Below the pieces are notes generated by a model. That model did not search any database, was not told the origin of the DNA, and saw only the letters and a list, made by a program, of their open reading frames with translations. A stretch of 64,000 nt of DNA from Erinaceus europaeus. Lineage: Eukaryota > Chordata > Mammalia > Eulipotyphla > Erinaceidae. Shown here one piece after another: positions 45,151-56,510 of the stretch. A program made the translations under genes and the position numbers. Location: positions 32,034,764 through 32,098,763 of the forward strand of contig NC_080181.1 in NCBI RefSeq assembly GCF_950295315.1, read 5' to 3'. Numbering within the stretch: position 1 is the stretch's first letter; each line of letters starts with the position of its first letter.

Positions 45151-46744
45151 ACACAAGACACAACAAAGTTGAATTTGCTGCTCTTACACAAAGCAGCTTT
45201 GCAGTATTTCAATGTGAGTGTGGACACTGAGAAAACACTTGATTGATTCAATTCCCTGTACACCGGACACTGGTTCCTTCTTTTATTCAGCATGAAATGA
45301 CCTAAATAAACTATGAGCAAGAAACTCATTGTTGTGATAGCAGCAGTCATAATCAACCCCAGCCAAAGTGGATAAATACTTGACAAAGCAATGCACATCT
45401 CTGAGAATAGTTATACTCCCAGCAGCACAAGTATGACATGACCTGGACTTCACATGTTCCCTCTATGCTATAAGTTCTTCAGAATGTCCATTCAAAGATA
45501 AACTGGCAAGTACAAAGCATTGTCAAGTTCATCGGTTGGGAAGAATGGAGTCAAAGGTGGACTTGTCTCCAAAACTGGGACTAAGATTCAGTGACAAGAA
45601 GAGGATTTTCAGTTGTGTGGCAGGTGGGAACATAAGTTCACAAAGAAGCAGATCCTGGTGACAAGGGAAACTTGAACCTGGTCTTGGCTTGACACAGGGT
45701 GATTGCTGAGTACCCATGTGTGGTCCTGTGACTACAGCCTTCAGCCTGGACACACTCACTCATCAGAAACGTAATGCTAAAGTGCTTGTCTTTCTTCAAT
45801 GCTAGACTTTTAACCATTTAGTAATTTCACTCTCAACTACTTTTCCCACACTAGCTCCTTCATCTACTTCAATTCTTCACTGACACCTCAGGAAAATCTC
45901 CCAAACTCTTTCGCTCCACAATTACCTACCATTTTACTTTATGTACGTTTCTCTCTTCTTTTAATATTTGTGAAAAGATTTACACTCACCAGAGAAGTGA
46001 CAAGTATACACTTGAAGCAAGTGAAAACTACATGTCTCAAAATTAAATTTGGCACAACAAAAGCAATGATACAAACTCCAAAACTTTCTGAAGTATCCAG
46101 AGACATCTTTGAGAAATGTGTCCATATTAACTCCCTTTAATTATCCCTACTTTGCTTCCACATTGGCATTCATGATAAACAGAAAATTATCATGTTCATT
46201 ATTTCTCTCTTTTGTGTAATTACATCTTCCACAACAACACTGTTTCCTATTATTCTTCATTGCTAGTAATACAGCATTTTGGGTAATTATGAGTTAAATT
46301 ATCTTCTGTGGACTAGCCAAAAAAATTTAACAAGCATTTAAAATGTTCTTTGTTCCCATTGTGCAATGAAAACTTGCCTAATCGAGACACCACAAATCTT
46401 CAGCCCACTGAAAATGTTTAATATTCAAAACAAAAAAAATTTTTAAGTGCTACATGGATCAGTACTTTCTATTAGAAGTATGGTTAAGTCCTTCAGTATC
46501 TCTTTAAGCAAAATGTGCCCTCTCTGGGAAAGGCATCATGTGGTTACCTCTAAGAGAAAAATTGACAACAAGGCGAGGTAGAAGACCATGCAACACTGAA
46601 GCATAAATAAAGTACCAGCCAAACAGCTCACTAAGATAATGTGCTGCTTTGTCATGTGCAGGACCGATCTCCATCAAGTTGAAGTTGAAGTCCCAACTCC
46701 ATCAAGTTGAAGGAAGCTTTCATGTGCTGTGATCTCTCTTTTCT
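45151..46744. other. Unique sequence
   Basis: About 1.6 kb with no repeat or exon recognised. The A/T-rich part around 46100-46450 could be conserved noncoding DNA, but nothing in the sequence proves it. Confidence 0.45.
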
Positions 46745-46998
46745 CATTTTTTTTAATTGCCTCCAGGGTTATCACTGGGGTTTGTTGTTGGCACTACAAA
46801 TCCACTGCTCTTGGCAGCCATCTTTTTTCTACTTTACTGGATTGGATATCAAGAAATTGAGAGAGGAGGGAAAGATAGAAAGGGAGAGAGACAGAGAGAC
46901 ACCTACAAACCTGCTTCACCTCTCATGAAGTAGACCCCCTGCAGGGGTCCTTGCACTTATACTGTGTGTGCTTATCTGGGTGGGTCACCACCTGGGGT
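46745..46998 (-). repeat. Group B SINE with 3' extension
   Basis: Reversed copy: cctccagggttatcactggg, ctactggattgg-type body start, purine tract, ccctgcaggggtccttgc, head ending caccacctgggg. Confidence 0.82.
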
Positions 46999-47002
46999 CA
47001 GT

Positions 47003-47004
47003 CT

Positions 47005-47054
<50 letters not shown>

Positions 47055-47055
47055 G
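47003..47055 (+). repeat. (CTAT)n microsatellite
   Basis: About thirteen ctat units next to the SINE head. Confidence 0.95.
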
Positions 47056-47606
47056 CCTTTCTGTGTCTCCATGAATGGAAGAGAGAGAGAAAGAAGGAAG
47101 GAAGGAAAAAGCATAAAAATAGAGATGAAGGATGGAAAAGGGATTATGACATATGTACTAGATTTTGAAAAATTCCATCCTTTCACTCCACATTTCCATC
47201 AGATCACTTATTTCCTCATAGGAATGCTCTGGCATTGGAGGATGCCTGGGAAAAATAGATCTGCTTAGTGTTCATGGGGCTTGGAGATGCTATGTATGTG
47301 GTAGGAGGTTACATACTAACACAATGACACATTAAGGACAGATTAAAAGCCAAGAGTACTAATGCTTGTCTGTACAGGACATAGGGTCCTCTGAGAGGAT
47401 GTCACTGCCTGTATCTGTATCGCATAGTTTGCAACAAGGGTAAAATTCAACCCCAGATGACAGAGCAATGGTTATCTGCATGTGATAAGGGAAGTTAAGA
47501 ACCAGAAAACAAAGGAGACTGCCAAAGGCAGGACAGACAACCACAGCCCTGGCTGTGAGAGGAGTAGAGATCTCAGCAGGGGTATTATAAACCTGAGATG
47601 ATAAAA
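47056..47606. other. Unique sequence
   Basis: Nothing recognised. Confidence 0.5.
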
Positions 47607-47615
47607 GGCATTCTG

Positions 47616-48412
47616 ATGTGAGCTCAGATCTACAGGGATGCAGAGGTCACATAGGCTCCTAAGCTGAATATGGGCCCCAGATCACATCAAATCAGTGGGG
47701 CTTATAGTCAACAATGTTTATACACCTTTCCTATATTTGGGAGCTACTCTCTTCCCTGATCCAGCTTTCTAGTCCTTTTTCCAGTCATGACATCATCTCC
47801 CCAGACAATAACTTGGATCCACCTGCATATCAGATTTCAAGCTCAAGGGAAAAAAAAAAAAAAAAACAAATAAACAAAAACTAGTATAACCACAGGCCCT
47901 TTGGAATATAACTAAAATATGCCTACTAGCTATCTATAAAATGGAGACACCCACTCCACCCCCGAACCCTTCATCTGCACTACTCCAGCCTTTAAGTTCA
48001 TGATTAGTCAACAAGCTGTTTGGCTTTATATGTTAACTCGCTTTTCAGCCAACAGGTTCCAGATGCTAGCATGAAGCCAACCAGACTTGCCTGGACAGAC
48101 AACCCCACCAATGTGTCCTGGAGCTCCCCAGGACCCCATACCACCAGGGAAAAAGAGAGGTAGGCTAGGGGTATGGATCAACCTGTCAATGCCCATGTTC
48201 AGTGGGGTGGCAATTGCAGAGGCCAGACTGTCTACCTTCTGTATCCCATGGTGACCTTGGGTTCATGCTTCCAGGGGGGTTAAGAGTAGGAAGGCTATTG
48301 GGAGTGCAGATGGGAAACGGAGTTCTGGTGGTGGGAACTGTGTGGAGTTGTACCCCTCTTATCCTATGGTTTGTCAGTGTTTCCTTTTTATAGATAAAAT
48401 AAAATTTTTAAC
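47616..48412 (+). mobile_element. L1 3'-UTR-type retroposon with target duplication
   Basis: 797 bases from atgtgagctcagatctacag to an A/T-rich tail, with exact 9-base flanks ggcattctg (47607-47615 and 48413-48421). Confidence 0.85.
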
Positions 48413-48419
48413 GGCATTC

Positions 48420-48520
48420 TGGGAGCAAATCTGATACATTGTAACTATGTGACCAAGCACAAGTGACTCAACTAAACTGAGCTTCAGTCTCTGAAGTAGT
48501 TCACTGGAGGAAAAATTACA
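48420..48520 (-). repeat. MIR fragment
   Basis: Reads aactatgtgaccaagcacaa, then gagcttcagtctctgaagt. Confidence 0.65.
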
Positions 48521-48954
48521 TGAAAAGAAAAGCAGTTGGCCTGGTTCAATGTGTCAATATAGTAAATCATGGATAACAGAGTTTGTTTTTGCCCAGCCCA
48601 ATGTTCTTGTCAATATTAAAGGATCTGTATGGAACATTGTGGAGAGAAATGCATTAGGCTCAAATACTTCCTTCGCTAAGCCTTCTCCAGCAAGGAAATG
48701 ACACATAGATCTGGGGAGAGTAAGTGTTGAGCTCCAGAGACTTCACAACTTCAATTTCCACATCTTAAAAACAATGCACTGGGAGGCAGAAACACCAAGA
48801 AGGTATCATTTACTGGGAGAAATGAGGAAATGAGAAGACAGTTTCTTCCCAACATCCACTCCAGGCCACCTTCTCTCCAATCTATCTGACCCCAACACCA
48901 TGAAAAACATGAAGTAAATAAGCCTGAAATAAGCAGGGGCTAACTTGTCTGGAT
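48521..48954. other. Unique sequence
   Basis: Nothing recognised. Confidence 0.5.
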
Positions 48955-49247
48955 TTTTTTTTTGTCTAATTAGCACTAGGGTTACCACTGGGGCTGAATG
49001 AGTACTGGCACTATGAATTCATGGCTCCTGGTGGCCATTTTTTTCCTTTTATTTATTTTTTTCTATCTAATTTTTATTTTTGATAGGACAGAGAGAAATG
49101 AGAGGCTAATGAAGACAGAGAGGAAGAGAGAAAGAGAGATACCTGCAGACATGCTTCGCTTCTGTGGATAGAAAACAGGAACTTGAACCTGGGTCCTTGC
49201 ATTTAGTAATGTTTGCATTCAAGTAGGTGTGTTACCACCCAGTCCCC
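48955..49247 (-). repeat. Group B SINE with 3' extension
   Basis: T-run, then the reversed extension ctggcactatgaattcatgg, purine body, and head ending gttaccacccagtcccc. Confidence 0.88.
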
Positions 49248-50689
49248 TTGTCTCAATTTTTAAAGCATCAAAAAAAGCTTATACTTGGTGGATAAATTAA
49301 TGCAGTGCATGTCTAAAGTCTATCCTTGACCAAAATTCCCTCTTCTCATCTATTGACTGTGAAGCCTGCTTCCTCATACAAAACAATGTTTGAAGTCCTT
49401 TGTTGAGAAGGTCAAAGAAGATATAACTAGTGTCTCCTCTTGGGACATCTTGCTGTAGGTCCTCATCAGATATGTGACACATGCGGGTCAGTTCTGCTCC
49501 CTTTCAGGCTCCCCTGAAGCAGGTTCCATGGTAAGGAAGCAAGTAGGTCAAGGGCACAGGCCCTTTTAGAAACTGGAAGAAAGAGGGAAGTGCAAAGGAT
49601 AAGACTAACCCAAGGATCAAATTTAATTAAAGGCCAAATGGAGCCAAAGAGCTTAGAAAGCAACTGCTGAGTTTTCCAGAGTAATTGAAAACCCAGGATA
49701 CATATAGCTTGAATGCTTTAAAACATGTACCCTCCTCTGTTTTACCATGTGGCCTGTGCACTGGGAGAGGCAGCTGGATTCTCACAATGTCTGATAGTGG
49801 AGTGTGTCAGAATCAAACCAGCCCTGCTCTTCCAAGCCTGCTGGAACCCGCCACCAAGCTCACATCAGTTCCCTAGACAGGGTACTGGGCAGACTGTCAC
49901 CTTGCTCTGTGCAGTTCCTTATGTCTAAAGCATGGCAAATCTCCACAGAGACAACCTCATTTCTGAACATATTACTCTACCCACCACTCAGAAGACTCTC
50001 CATCCCACTGCCTTGTTTATGGTCTAATAACCCTCAGGAAAAGTGAAGCCTTTTGCATAGTCTCAGATCACACTCCATGGGTGGATTCAACTGTCCCCTC
50101 TGGCAAGTGATGTAAGCCGAATCCAAAAGTCCCTCAGGTCCCCCATGATCTATAACCAACTGCTGTGCCTGCCTGTCCAGCATCATATTTTGAAGAGAAT
50201 AAACCCTTGAGCTAGAAGTACTTCATTGCTGCAGAGACAACAATGTATTATAAGAAAGTAAGTCCTGTTAAGATGGATTAAAGCATTCAACCAATACTTC
50301 TTACTCCTCAGTACCCACAATACTATCTGCCATGATACCTGTACTCAGTACGTAACCTCCAGGAGCCCACAGTCTAACCATATCTACACAGAAATCACAA
50401 AAGCATGCTTTTTTGGTGCATGTGTTACAACAGAGTTCTGTGAAGTGACAGTGAACTCAAACAAGAGTAACTCTAGACCACAAAGAGGAGGATTCTGAGT
50501 GGAATTGGGAAGAGACACACACATTATATGTATGTGTGTGAGAATGGAGGGGGGACATTGGAGAATAGATGAAACTGGAAAAGGTCAAAAGAATTACAGG
50601 TGGTTACTGAGAACTTCTATTCAGCACCACTAAGAGCTTGCAGGTATATTAAGAGCTTGAACCTTATAGTTCACAGAACAATGCACTAC
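49248..50689. other. Unique sequence
   Basis: About 1.4 kb without a recognised repeat or exon. Confidence 0.5.
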
Positions 50690-50815
50690 CTGTTATTATT
50701 ACAGCTATTGTTCCCAGGTGTATACAACTGAAGTAAAATGCTCAAAAGCATGTAGTTAAGAGAGGTAGAAAAGGAATCAAACCCAGGTATTAGGTCCCTG
50801 AACCCAGTGCTCTTA
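50690..50815 (+). repeat. MIR fragment
   Basis: Contains ctgttattattacagctatt, gcatgtagttaagagaggta and atcaaacccaggtattaggt in MIR order. Confidence 0.7.
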
Positions 50816-50829
50816 AAACAACCAAAGAG

Positions 50830-51045
50830 AAGGAGCCAGGTGGTAGCACATTGGTTGACTGCACACGTTATCATGCACAAGGGTCCCAGTTCAAACCCTG
50901 GTCCCCATCTACAGAAAAGAAGCTTCACAAGTGGTGGAGCAGTGCTGTAGGTGTCTCTCTGTCTCTCTCCTTTTCTATCTCCCCCTCCCCTCTCAATTCC
51001 TCTCTGTCCTATTAAATGTAATTAATTATTTATTTTAAAAGTGTT
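50830..51045 (+). repeat. Group B SINE
   Basis: Head aaggagccaggtggtagcac, gcacacgttatcatgcacaa, B box agttcaaaccc, CT-rich body and A/T-rich tail. Confidence 0.9.
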
Positions 51046-51284
51046 AGAAAAAATCATCCAGAGAATGGTCAGGTACAAGCATAAAATCATTCAATGTGTG
51101 ACAGGGCTCCTGGAGGCCAACATGGTAGGAAAGGTTCTTACAACAGTAATGTACACTGACCACCATCACCCCCCCCCCCAATAATAAACATTGCAGAAGA
51201 TTTTTTTTTAATGCCTTCACCCATAGCCAACTCCAAAAATAGTAATTTCATTGCCCTAGGGGTTTGATATTAGAACTTCAATAA
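51046..51284. other. Unassigned sequence
   Basis: Includes ctcctggaggccaacatgg, possibly a stray SINE extension, and a C-run at 51171-51179. Confidence 0.4.
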
Positions 51285-51435
51285 TATTTTAACGATTCAT
51301 TATTTATTTATTTATGAGAAAGACAAAGAGAAAACCAGAGTATTGTTGTGACATATGCAGTGCTGGGGATCAAACTCAGGACCTCATGCTTGAAAATCAA
51401 GTGTCTTACCCACTGCACCGCCTCCCAGGCCACTA
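51285..51435 (-). repeat. Group D/C SINE, reversed
   Basis: (ATTT)n tail, gagaaagacaaagagaaaa, gggatcaaactcaggacctc and head ending actgcaccgcctcccaggcc. Confidence 0.75.
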
Positions 51436-52079
51436 GAATTTTCCTATACCTCAGACATCTCCAGTATATATAACCTGCTGTAGAACTAGTTAAAGGTACC
51501 TTGTAAACATGTACTGGCTCCAGCAGCCTCTTTTCAAGTCTTCATCTTCTCTGGCTAAGAGCAAAGAATTTGCACTTACCCAGGTCCTTGTTCAATTTAA
51601 ACAGTTTAAATATTAAAATGCAAAAGTCACATAACTATTTTTTAATATTCTCATGGTTGCTCTGAATTTTGTGATTTCCAGAAAATTAAAACATACAGTG
51701 AGTAGTAAAATACAGAGAAAAACACCCAGGCAAAGAACAGAATTGTATCCTTGGGAGCTTAACTGCACCCATTGCTTTGGCAAAATCCCAGTGTCCAGAT
51801 TATTCCTTGACAGTAGTTAACCCTCAAATACTTAGTTCTGTAGGGATTAGCACAGAACTCCCAATGAAAACACACAAGGTGTTTTAGAAAACATTATTTA
51901 AGCTTAATCCCAGATCAGCCAGCCTAGATCAGCAAAACTGATTATCCTGCCATCTAAAAACAAATAAATATGTCGATAAAAGTAAATATAGCTAGCATTT
52001 TGGTAGGAACTTTTCTCCATCCTACTATACTTCCTCAAAACCATCATGTGCACAGATAGTGAAGTTCAACTGAACAACT
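51436..52079. other. Unique sequence
   Basis: Nothing recognised. Confidence 0.5.
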
Positions 52080-52330
52080 GAAGCTAAAGTAGTGGTGGTT
52101 CAGGCCCACGAAGAAAGCATATTGGTGAAACGGTTTAAGAGACAGCAGCTGACCATCCTGGGCTCCTTCTCTGACTTGGGCACGAATTCAGACACAGAAT
52201 GTCTAAATACTTGTCACATCTCATCTAATGGAAAGGCACAGACCATTTTTAACCCAACAGCAGATAATTGTAATGAAATGATTCTGGCCAAGAGGGTCCA
52301 TTTGTAATAATGAATTCAAATCAGATTCAT
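52080..52330. promoter_or_regulatory. Candidate conserved noncoding block
   Basis: Repeat-free block with homeodomain-like cores (gcagataattgtaatg, gtaataatgaattc). A 71-codon frame covers it but shows no domain. Confidence 0.25.
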
Positions 52331-53410
52331 AGGAGCTATAATTCAGCCATAGCAAATATCACCTTCATTTTCCATGTCATCTCTCTTCCAAGGAGGCAAG
52401 AATAACTCAATATTCAAATAATTATTTTTACTTGGCAAGTAGCCCTGTGAAGTAGTTATAAGGGAGATAATAATACTTCACTCCTAGAAAATGAGTTTCA
52501 TCCACGTTTAGATCTTCAGTGAGTGTCATCTTTGCACATCACTTGCTAATATCCCTCAGTGCAAATGAGTATCTATCACAACAAGGCTGATGTTTCCAAG
52601 GAAGGAAATAACCTGTCCCTAAGCCAGACAATTTTTCATTGGAAAATTCAAGGAAGACCCACTTTGATTTTCTTTTTTTAATTCTTGTCTTTTATCTTAT
52701 CCAGTCTCTTGACTTTCTGTGTGACTTAACTCAAATTTGAGAAGCAAATCTGCCATATTTTGCCCCAGGGCAGTCACACTGTAAAAAGACTTCGTTTTGT
52801 TGGCTGACAGGGATGGGAACTATATTGATATTTCAGTACCTTCAGATAATTTGATGCTTTCATACATAAAACTAAATTCCCAAGCACTAAGTTCCCAGTG
52901 GAATGTCATAAAAGGGATACAGAGTCACCAGACTTAAAATTATGTTTTTAAAGCAAACATCAACACAAAATGAAACACAAGAGGCTTATCTGGAGTTGAG
53001 GTGATGGGAGTCCATGGAACAACTAACCAACATTGGATACACAGCTATTAGCCAACAGATCAAAGGATCATGGAAAAATAAAAGAAAAAAAAAGTGGGAC
53101 CCCCCTCTAAAATCTGTAGAAAGTTACACTGTTTACAGAATCATTATGATGATACAGAATTGAGAAGCTTAAAAACTCAGTAAGTAATAGCATTAAGCCA
53201 TGTCAGCAAGAAAAAAAAAAAAGGGAAGAATGAATAATAGACAAAAGCACATAAAATGAAGGCATCTGATAAAAATCAAGGCAGTAGTAACAGAGAACTC
53301 AAGAGGTATATCAAAGAAGAAAGAGATTAAAATGTGGATAAATGTGCTCAGTTCCTCTACTCCAGGGAATATTTATACAGAACAGGAGAGGCAAAAGCAA
53401 CATTATAGTT
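52331..53410. other. Unique sequence, a possible MIR piece near 52435-52505
   Basis: The segment aagtagccctgtgaagtagt resembles the MIR core. Otherwise unrecognised. Confidence 0.4.
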
Positions 53411-53417
53411 ATGCCAA

Positions 53418-53446
53418 AATAAATAAATAAATAAATAAATAAATAA
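53418..53446 (+). repeat. (AAAT)n microsatellite
   Basis: Seven aaat units. Confidence 0.95.
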
Positions 53447-55246
53447 CAGAGCAAGTAATCAGGTGACAGATAGCAGTTACACTTGAACATGTGAGATTTG
53501 ATTTGATTCACAAAGCATTAAAAAAAAACAGATATGCGGCTTTTCTTTTTTTTTTTTTCTTTTTATTCCCATCCCCATTACCAAGCCCAGCTGCTCAACA
53601 TAAGAATTAAAGATCATAAAAACAGGCCAGCAGCTAAAAAAAAAAAAAAAAAAAAAGTATATAGAAGCTGGCCCTCTGCTGGTAGAATAGTCTGATGACA
53701 TGTCAGAAAGCAGAACGCTCCAGTTGCTAAGTTTATAGTTTAACTTTCAGGGACAGGAAGAGGGCAGGAGATTTTGTACTGTGATTATCTCTCTACACTG
53801 AGGGGTTTCTAATGCTGGAACTATTTTGGCCCCTTGCCCAGACATAGTTAGTAAGAAGATAAAGAGAGATACATGGAAGCATCCCCATCAAGCTTACTAA
53901 CATTTACTAACCTTTTCTTAGTCAGTGTGCTTTGTAACCTGTGCATTCCTGTTTGCTTAAAAGACTGGTGTGCCAAAATGTGCCTCCCACCTGCTCTCAC
54001 TCAGGAGTGGGCTCCAAGAACTCCCCTGATACAATAAAGTAAACAAATTAATACTCTTGGAGGAGATAGGCTGGGGGCTTCCCACACAGCCAGGAGGGTT
54101 TTCCCATCAAAGTGGTACTTAGAACTGACCTCAGACCACAGTAAGGGTCTCAAGAGATCTTTCCTTCTTTCTTTTTAGCAAGGGATCTGTCTAGATGCAG
54201 ACAGAGCTCAACCAAAAGAACAAAAAGAAACACAGCCCCACTGGTCCCTTGGAAAAGATGGGCATTGTTTTGGCTTCAGACCCTGGGACAGAACACTTTA
54301 TTTCCACCAGAGCCATCAAAGTCACAGACAGGGCAAACCCATTCACCCTGTGTGCATTGTGAGCCAGAGTTAAGCTGGGATGTCCCTGAATCTGTCTCTG
54401 AGGACCAGAACTGCCTCATTAAAGGGATAAAAGATGATATCTGCTGAGCTGGTGGAAAGTGGTGGCTGCATTTTTATTAAAGTCTCTGCTGCAGCAGGCC
54501 CAGTCCCCAAAGGTTCATATTCCAAGAATCTCCCCCGCTCCCCCACCGCCTGGAGCATGTAAGTGATTCTCTGTAACTCATTAAGGTAAAACAAAAAGCT
54601 TTGCTATTGTGCTTCTCACACAGGAGTGATGTCGCTGCACAAAAGCTACATGTCTCGTTTCCTTGGTCCCAGCTGCAAAGATAAAACTGCCCACATAATT
54701 TATAATCGGAGCCCCAGGAGTGTTACACAGAGTTGACAGGGATAGGATGGAAGCATCTTGGGCAGTCTCATCAAGGACTGTGCCAAGCACTGGCCATCCC
54801 AGAGTCTGGAATTTTAGGGCATCTTTCCCACTGGGAAAAGCCAGGTGCGGGCAAAGGAGTACTCTGTCTCATTATAGACCTTTCTGGAGAGCCAGCAAGT
54901 CACCCCATATGCTTAGGCTAATCTCTCAGTATTTCAACTCCCACGTTCGTGTTGACGCCAAGGCAAAGTGAATCTAGCTATGCCATGGCTTCACAGACAC
55001 ATGGAGTCTCAAGAAGGGACCTCAGTGTCCACTTGCAACATCCTGGGGCAGAAAAGCCAGAGCAAACACCACATCTGTCCAGGGGAACGTGTGTCAGCTG
55101 CCACATTAAGCCAGTGGCACCTCTTGGTCCTATCCTGGTGCACTTCAATCCCCCACAAACAAGCCATCAGTTCTCTCCTGCTGGCTTACCCCAACCCTCA
55201 GCCTCCCATCCCAGGGGGCTCAGTCCCCCCTGAAGTCCAATTCCCT
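53447..55246. other. Repeat-poor flank and intron sequence beside the IgLON exon
   Basis: A 20-plus A-run at 53635-53656 and a T-run at 53549-53560 are the only simple repeats. Most of 54150-55246 is free of the SINEs that fill the rest of the window; the part nearest the exon is intronic if the exon call is right. Confidence 0.55.
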
Positions 55247-55248
55247 AC
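55247..55248 (-). other. OPCML: Splice donor of the IgLON exon
   Basis: Minus-strand reading is ctcag|gtaggg. The exon ends two bases into an arginine codon, so the intron is phase 2. The unspliced frame would stop at a TAG immediately inside the intron. Confidence 0.85.
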
Positions 55249-55333
55249 CTGAGGGTGGCGCTCTCCCCCTGCCGGACCGTCACGTTGTCCATAGCTTTGG
55301 GAAAGGTGGCATCTCCACTGCGCACTGGCACTC
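55249..55333 (-). other. OPCML: Alternative exon form starting at an internal splice acceptor
   Basis: Within the coding exon the minus strand reads ctgctgttccttgtacccac followed by ag|gagtgcc. A pyrimidine tract and AG acceptor thus lie inside the signal-peptide codons. A transcript from a distal first exon could splice here and join at [11 protein letters not shown], replacing the signal peptide. IgLON genes are known to make such N-terminal isoforms; use of this site here is inferred. Confidence 0.65.
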
Positions 55334-55415
55334 CTGTGGGTACAAGGAACAGCAGCCTGAGAGACACAACCACGAGGCACTTCCAGGGCTGGAACAGGGA
55401 CCCACAGACCCCCAT
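55249..55415 (-). CDS. OPCML: First coding exon of an IgLON adhesion protein (opioid-binding protein/cell adhesion molecule-like)
   Basis: IgLON proteins are GPI-anchored neuronal surface molecules with three Ig domains that pair with each other and guide axon growth and synapse formation. This exon encodes 55 complete codons plus two bases of the next. The ATG at 55413-55415 has A at -3 and G at +4 (strong context). Residues 11-28 form the hydrophobic signal-peptide core ([18 protein letters not shown]). The mature protein starts near [16 protein letters not shown], with an N-glycosylation sequon at residues 44-46. The exon stops just before the first Ig cysteine. The remaining exons are not in the window. 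The N-terminal text [13 protein letters not shown] fits OPCML as I remember it, but NTM has a very similar start, so the paralogue is uncertain while the family is not. The reading frame is intact. Confidence 0.85.
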
Positions 55416-56054
55416 CCTCGACAGCCACAACTTCCCGCAACTCCAGCAGTGATGGGATGGTCCTTGGCCCCCAGTCCCAAGCGCAGGCGGGTCTCTGAAT
55501 GGTGAGGGGCTGGTGCGCAAGAACAGGCGGGCCAGAAGCAGAGATGGGGCAGGAGCAGGAAGAAGTCCAGGATCTCCGGAGTCTACTGATTCTTCCTCAA
55601 ATCCTGCCTCAGCTTTCCAGCCCAGCAGAACCACATGCCCCCTCCTGCATCCAAAAAGAGCTTCCTTGCCGCTCCCCTGGGGAGGAGGGAGGCAGCCGAG
55701 AAGGGAGAGGAAGGAGGAAGGTGCAGGGATGAAGGTCACAGATTGCTCTTTCTCTGCCTCCCTCTTCAAGCTGCTACTTTAAGATTCACTTGGGCACGTT
55801 CTGCAGAGATGTGGCATCAAAAGTTTATAACCCAGAGAAGAGAAGAAGTGGCTCTGACAGAAAGGAGATGTCATAAAAATAAATAAATAAATAAATAATA
55901 AGATAAGATAAAAAAGCAGCAGCTTCCAGGAGAGGAGAAACTGTTTTATTAGATGGCATATATATGGAGTTAGATTTAGAAACCAGCCCAGGACTCCGAT
56001 CCAGAACCCCAAGGCGGAAGAAAAAAAAAAAGAAAAAAAAAGTTCCACCGTGGG
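55416..56054 (-). promoter_or_regulatory. Probable 5' UTR and proximal promoter stretch of the IgLON transcript
   Basis: The minus-strand frame stays open upstream to 55769, but this is not homologous coding text. It includes an (AAAT)n run at 55876-55899, a tatatat on either strand near 55959-55966 and A-runs at 56021-56040. The transcription start cannot be fixed from sequence. Confidence 0.4.
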
Positions 56055-56510
56055 GACCCGCCGACTGGGCTGGAGGAAGAGGATCCTCCCACGCTGCCTG
56101 GTGTCCTCGCCCGCAGCCCGGGCTGAGACTGGAGGCCAGGCGACCCCGCGCTCCCAGCCCGCGAAGGGAGCGCCGCCCGGCGCAGGCTCGGGGCGCACCG
56201 GGAAGCTGGGCGGACTGCGCCCCCCTCCTCCGGGGACGCGGCTGGGGACGCGGGGACGCGCTTGGCTCCACTTCGCTCGGCTCAGCGGCCGCCTCCCGGG
56301 AGCAGTCCTGCCGCGCCGGCCGGGCCGCGGGTTGTCATGGCAGCCGCTACCGCTGACCGCCGCTCCCTCCCCGCAGCCCATCGCGCACATCCCGGCCAGC
56401 AGAGCGGGGTGCGGGCGCCCACCATCACCCACGCGGGGGCGCAAGCTGAGATCCGCACCGAGCAGCGGCTCCCCTCGCCCGGCCCTTCGGGAGGAAGAGA
56501 GTCACTGGGG
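56055..56510. promoter_or_regulatory. CpG island
   Basis: About 450 bases with very high G+C and dense CG dinucleotides, in sharp contrast with the A/T-rich remainder of the window. It starts 640 bases upstream of the minus-strand ATG, so it is the natural promoter candidate. In humans the OPCML promoter island is known to be methylated in ovarian cancer. Long open frames on both strands here follow from base composition. Confidence 0.85.

Noticed and set aside
44940..45398. Minus-strand open frame with long YTYTYT and HTHTHT runs
   Set aside because: Translation of microsatellites.
1..55246. Further IgLON exons downstream of the first
   Set aside because: I looked for the Ig-domain continuation on the minus strand and found none. 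In these genes the next intron is very long, so the exons probably lie outside the window.
55779..56444. 221-codon minus-strand open frame through the CpG island
   Set aside because: Open frames appear on both strands here because stop codons are rare in GC-rich sequence. There is no domain, and it does not join the IgLON frame.
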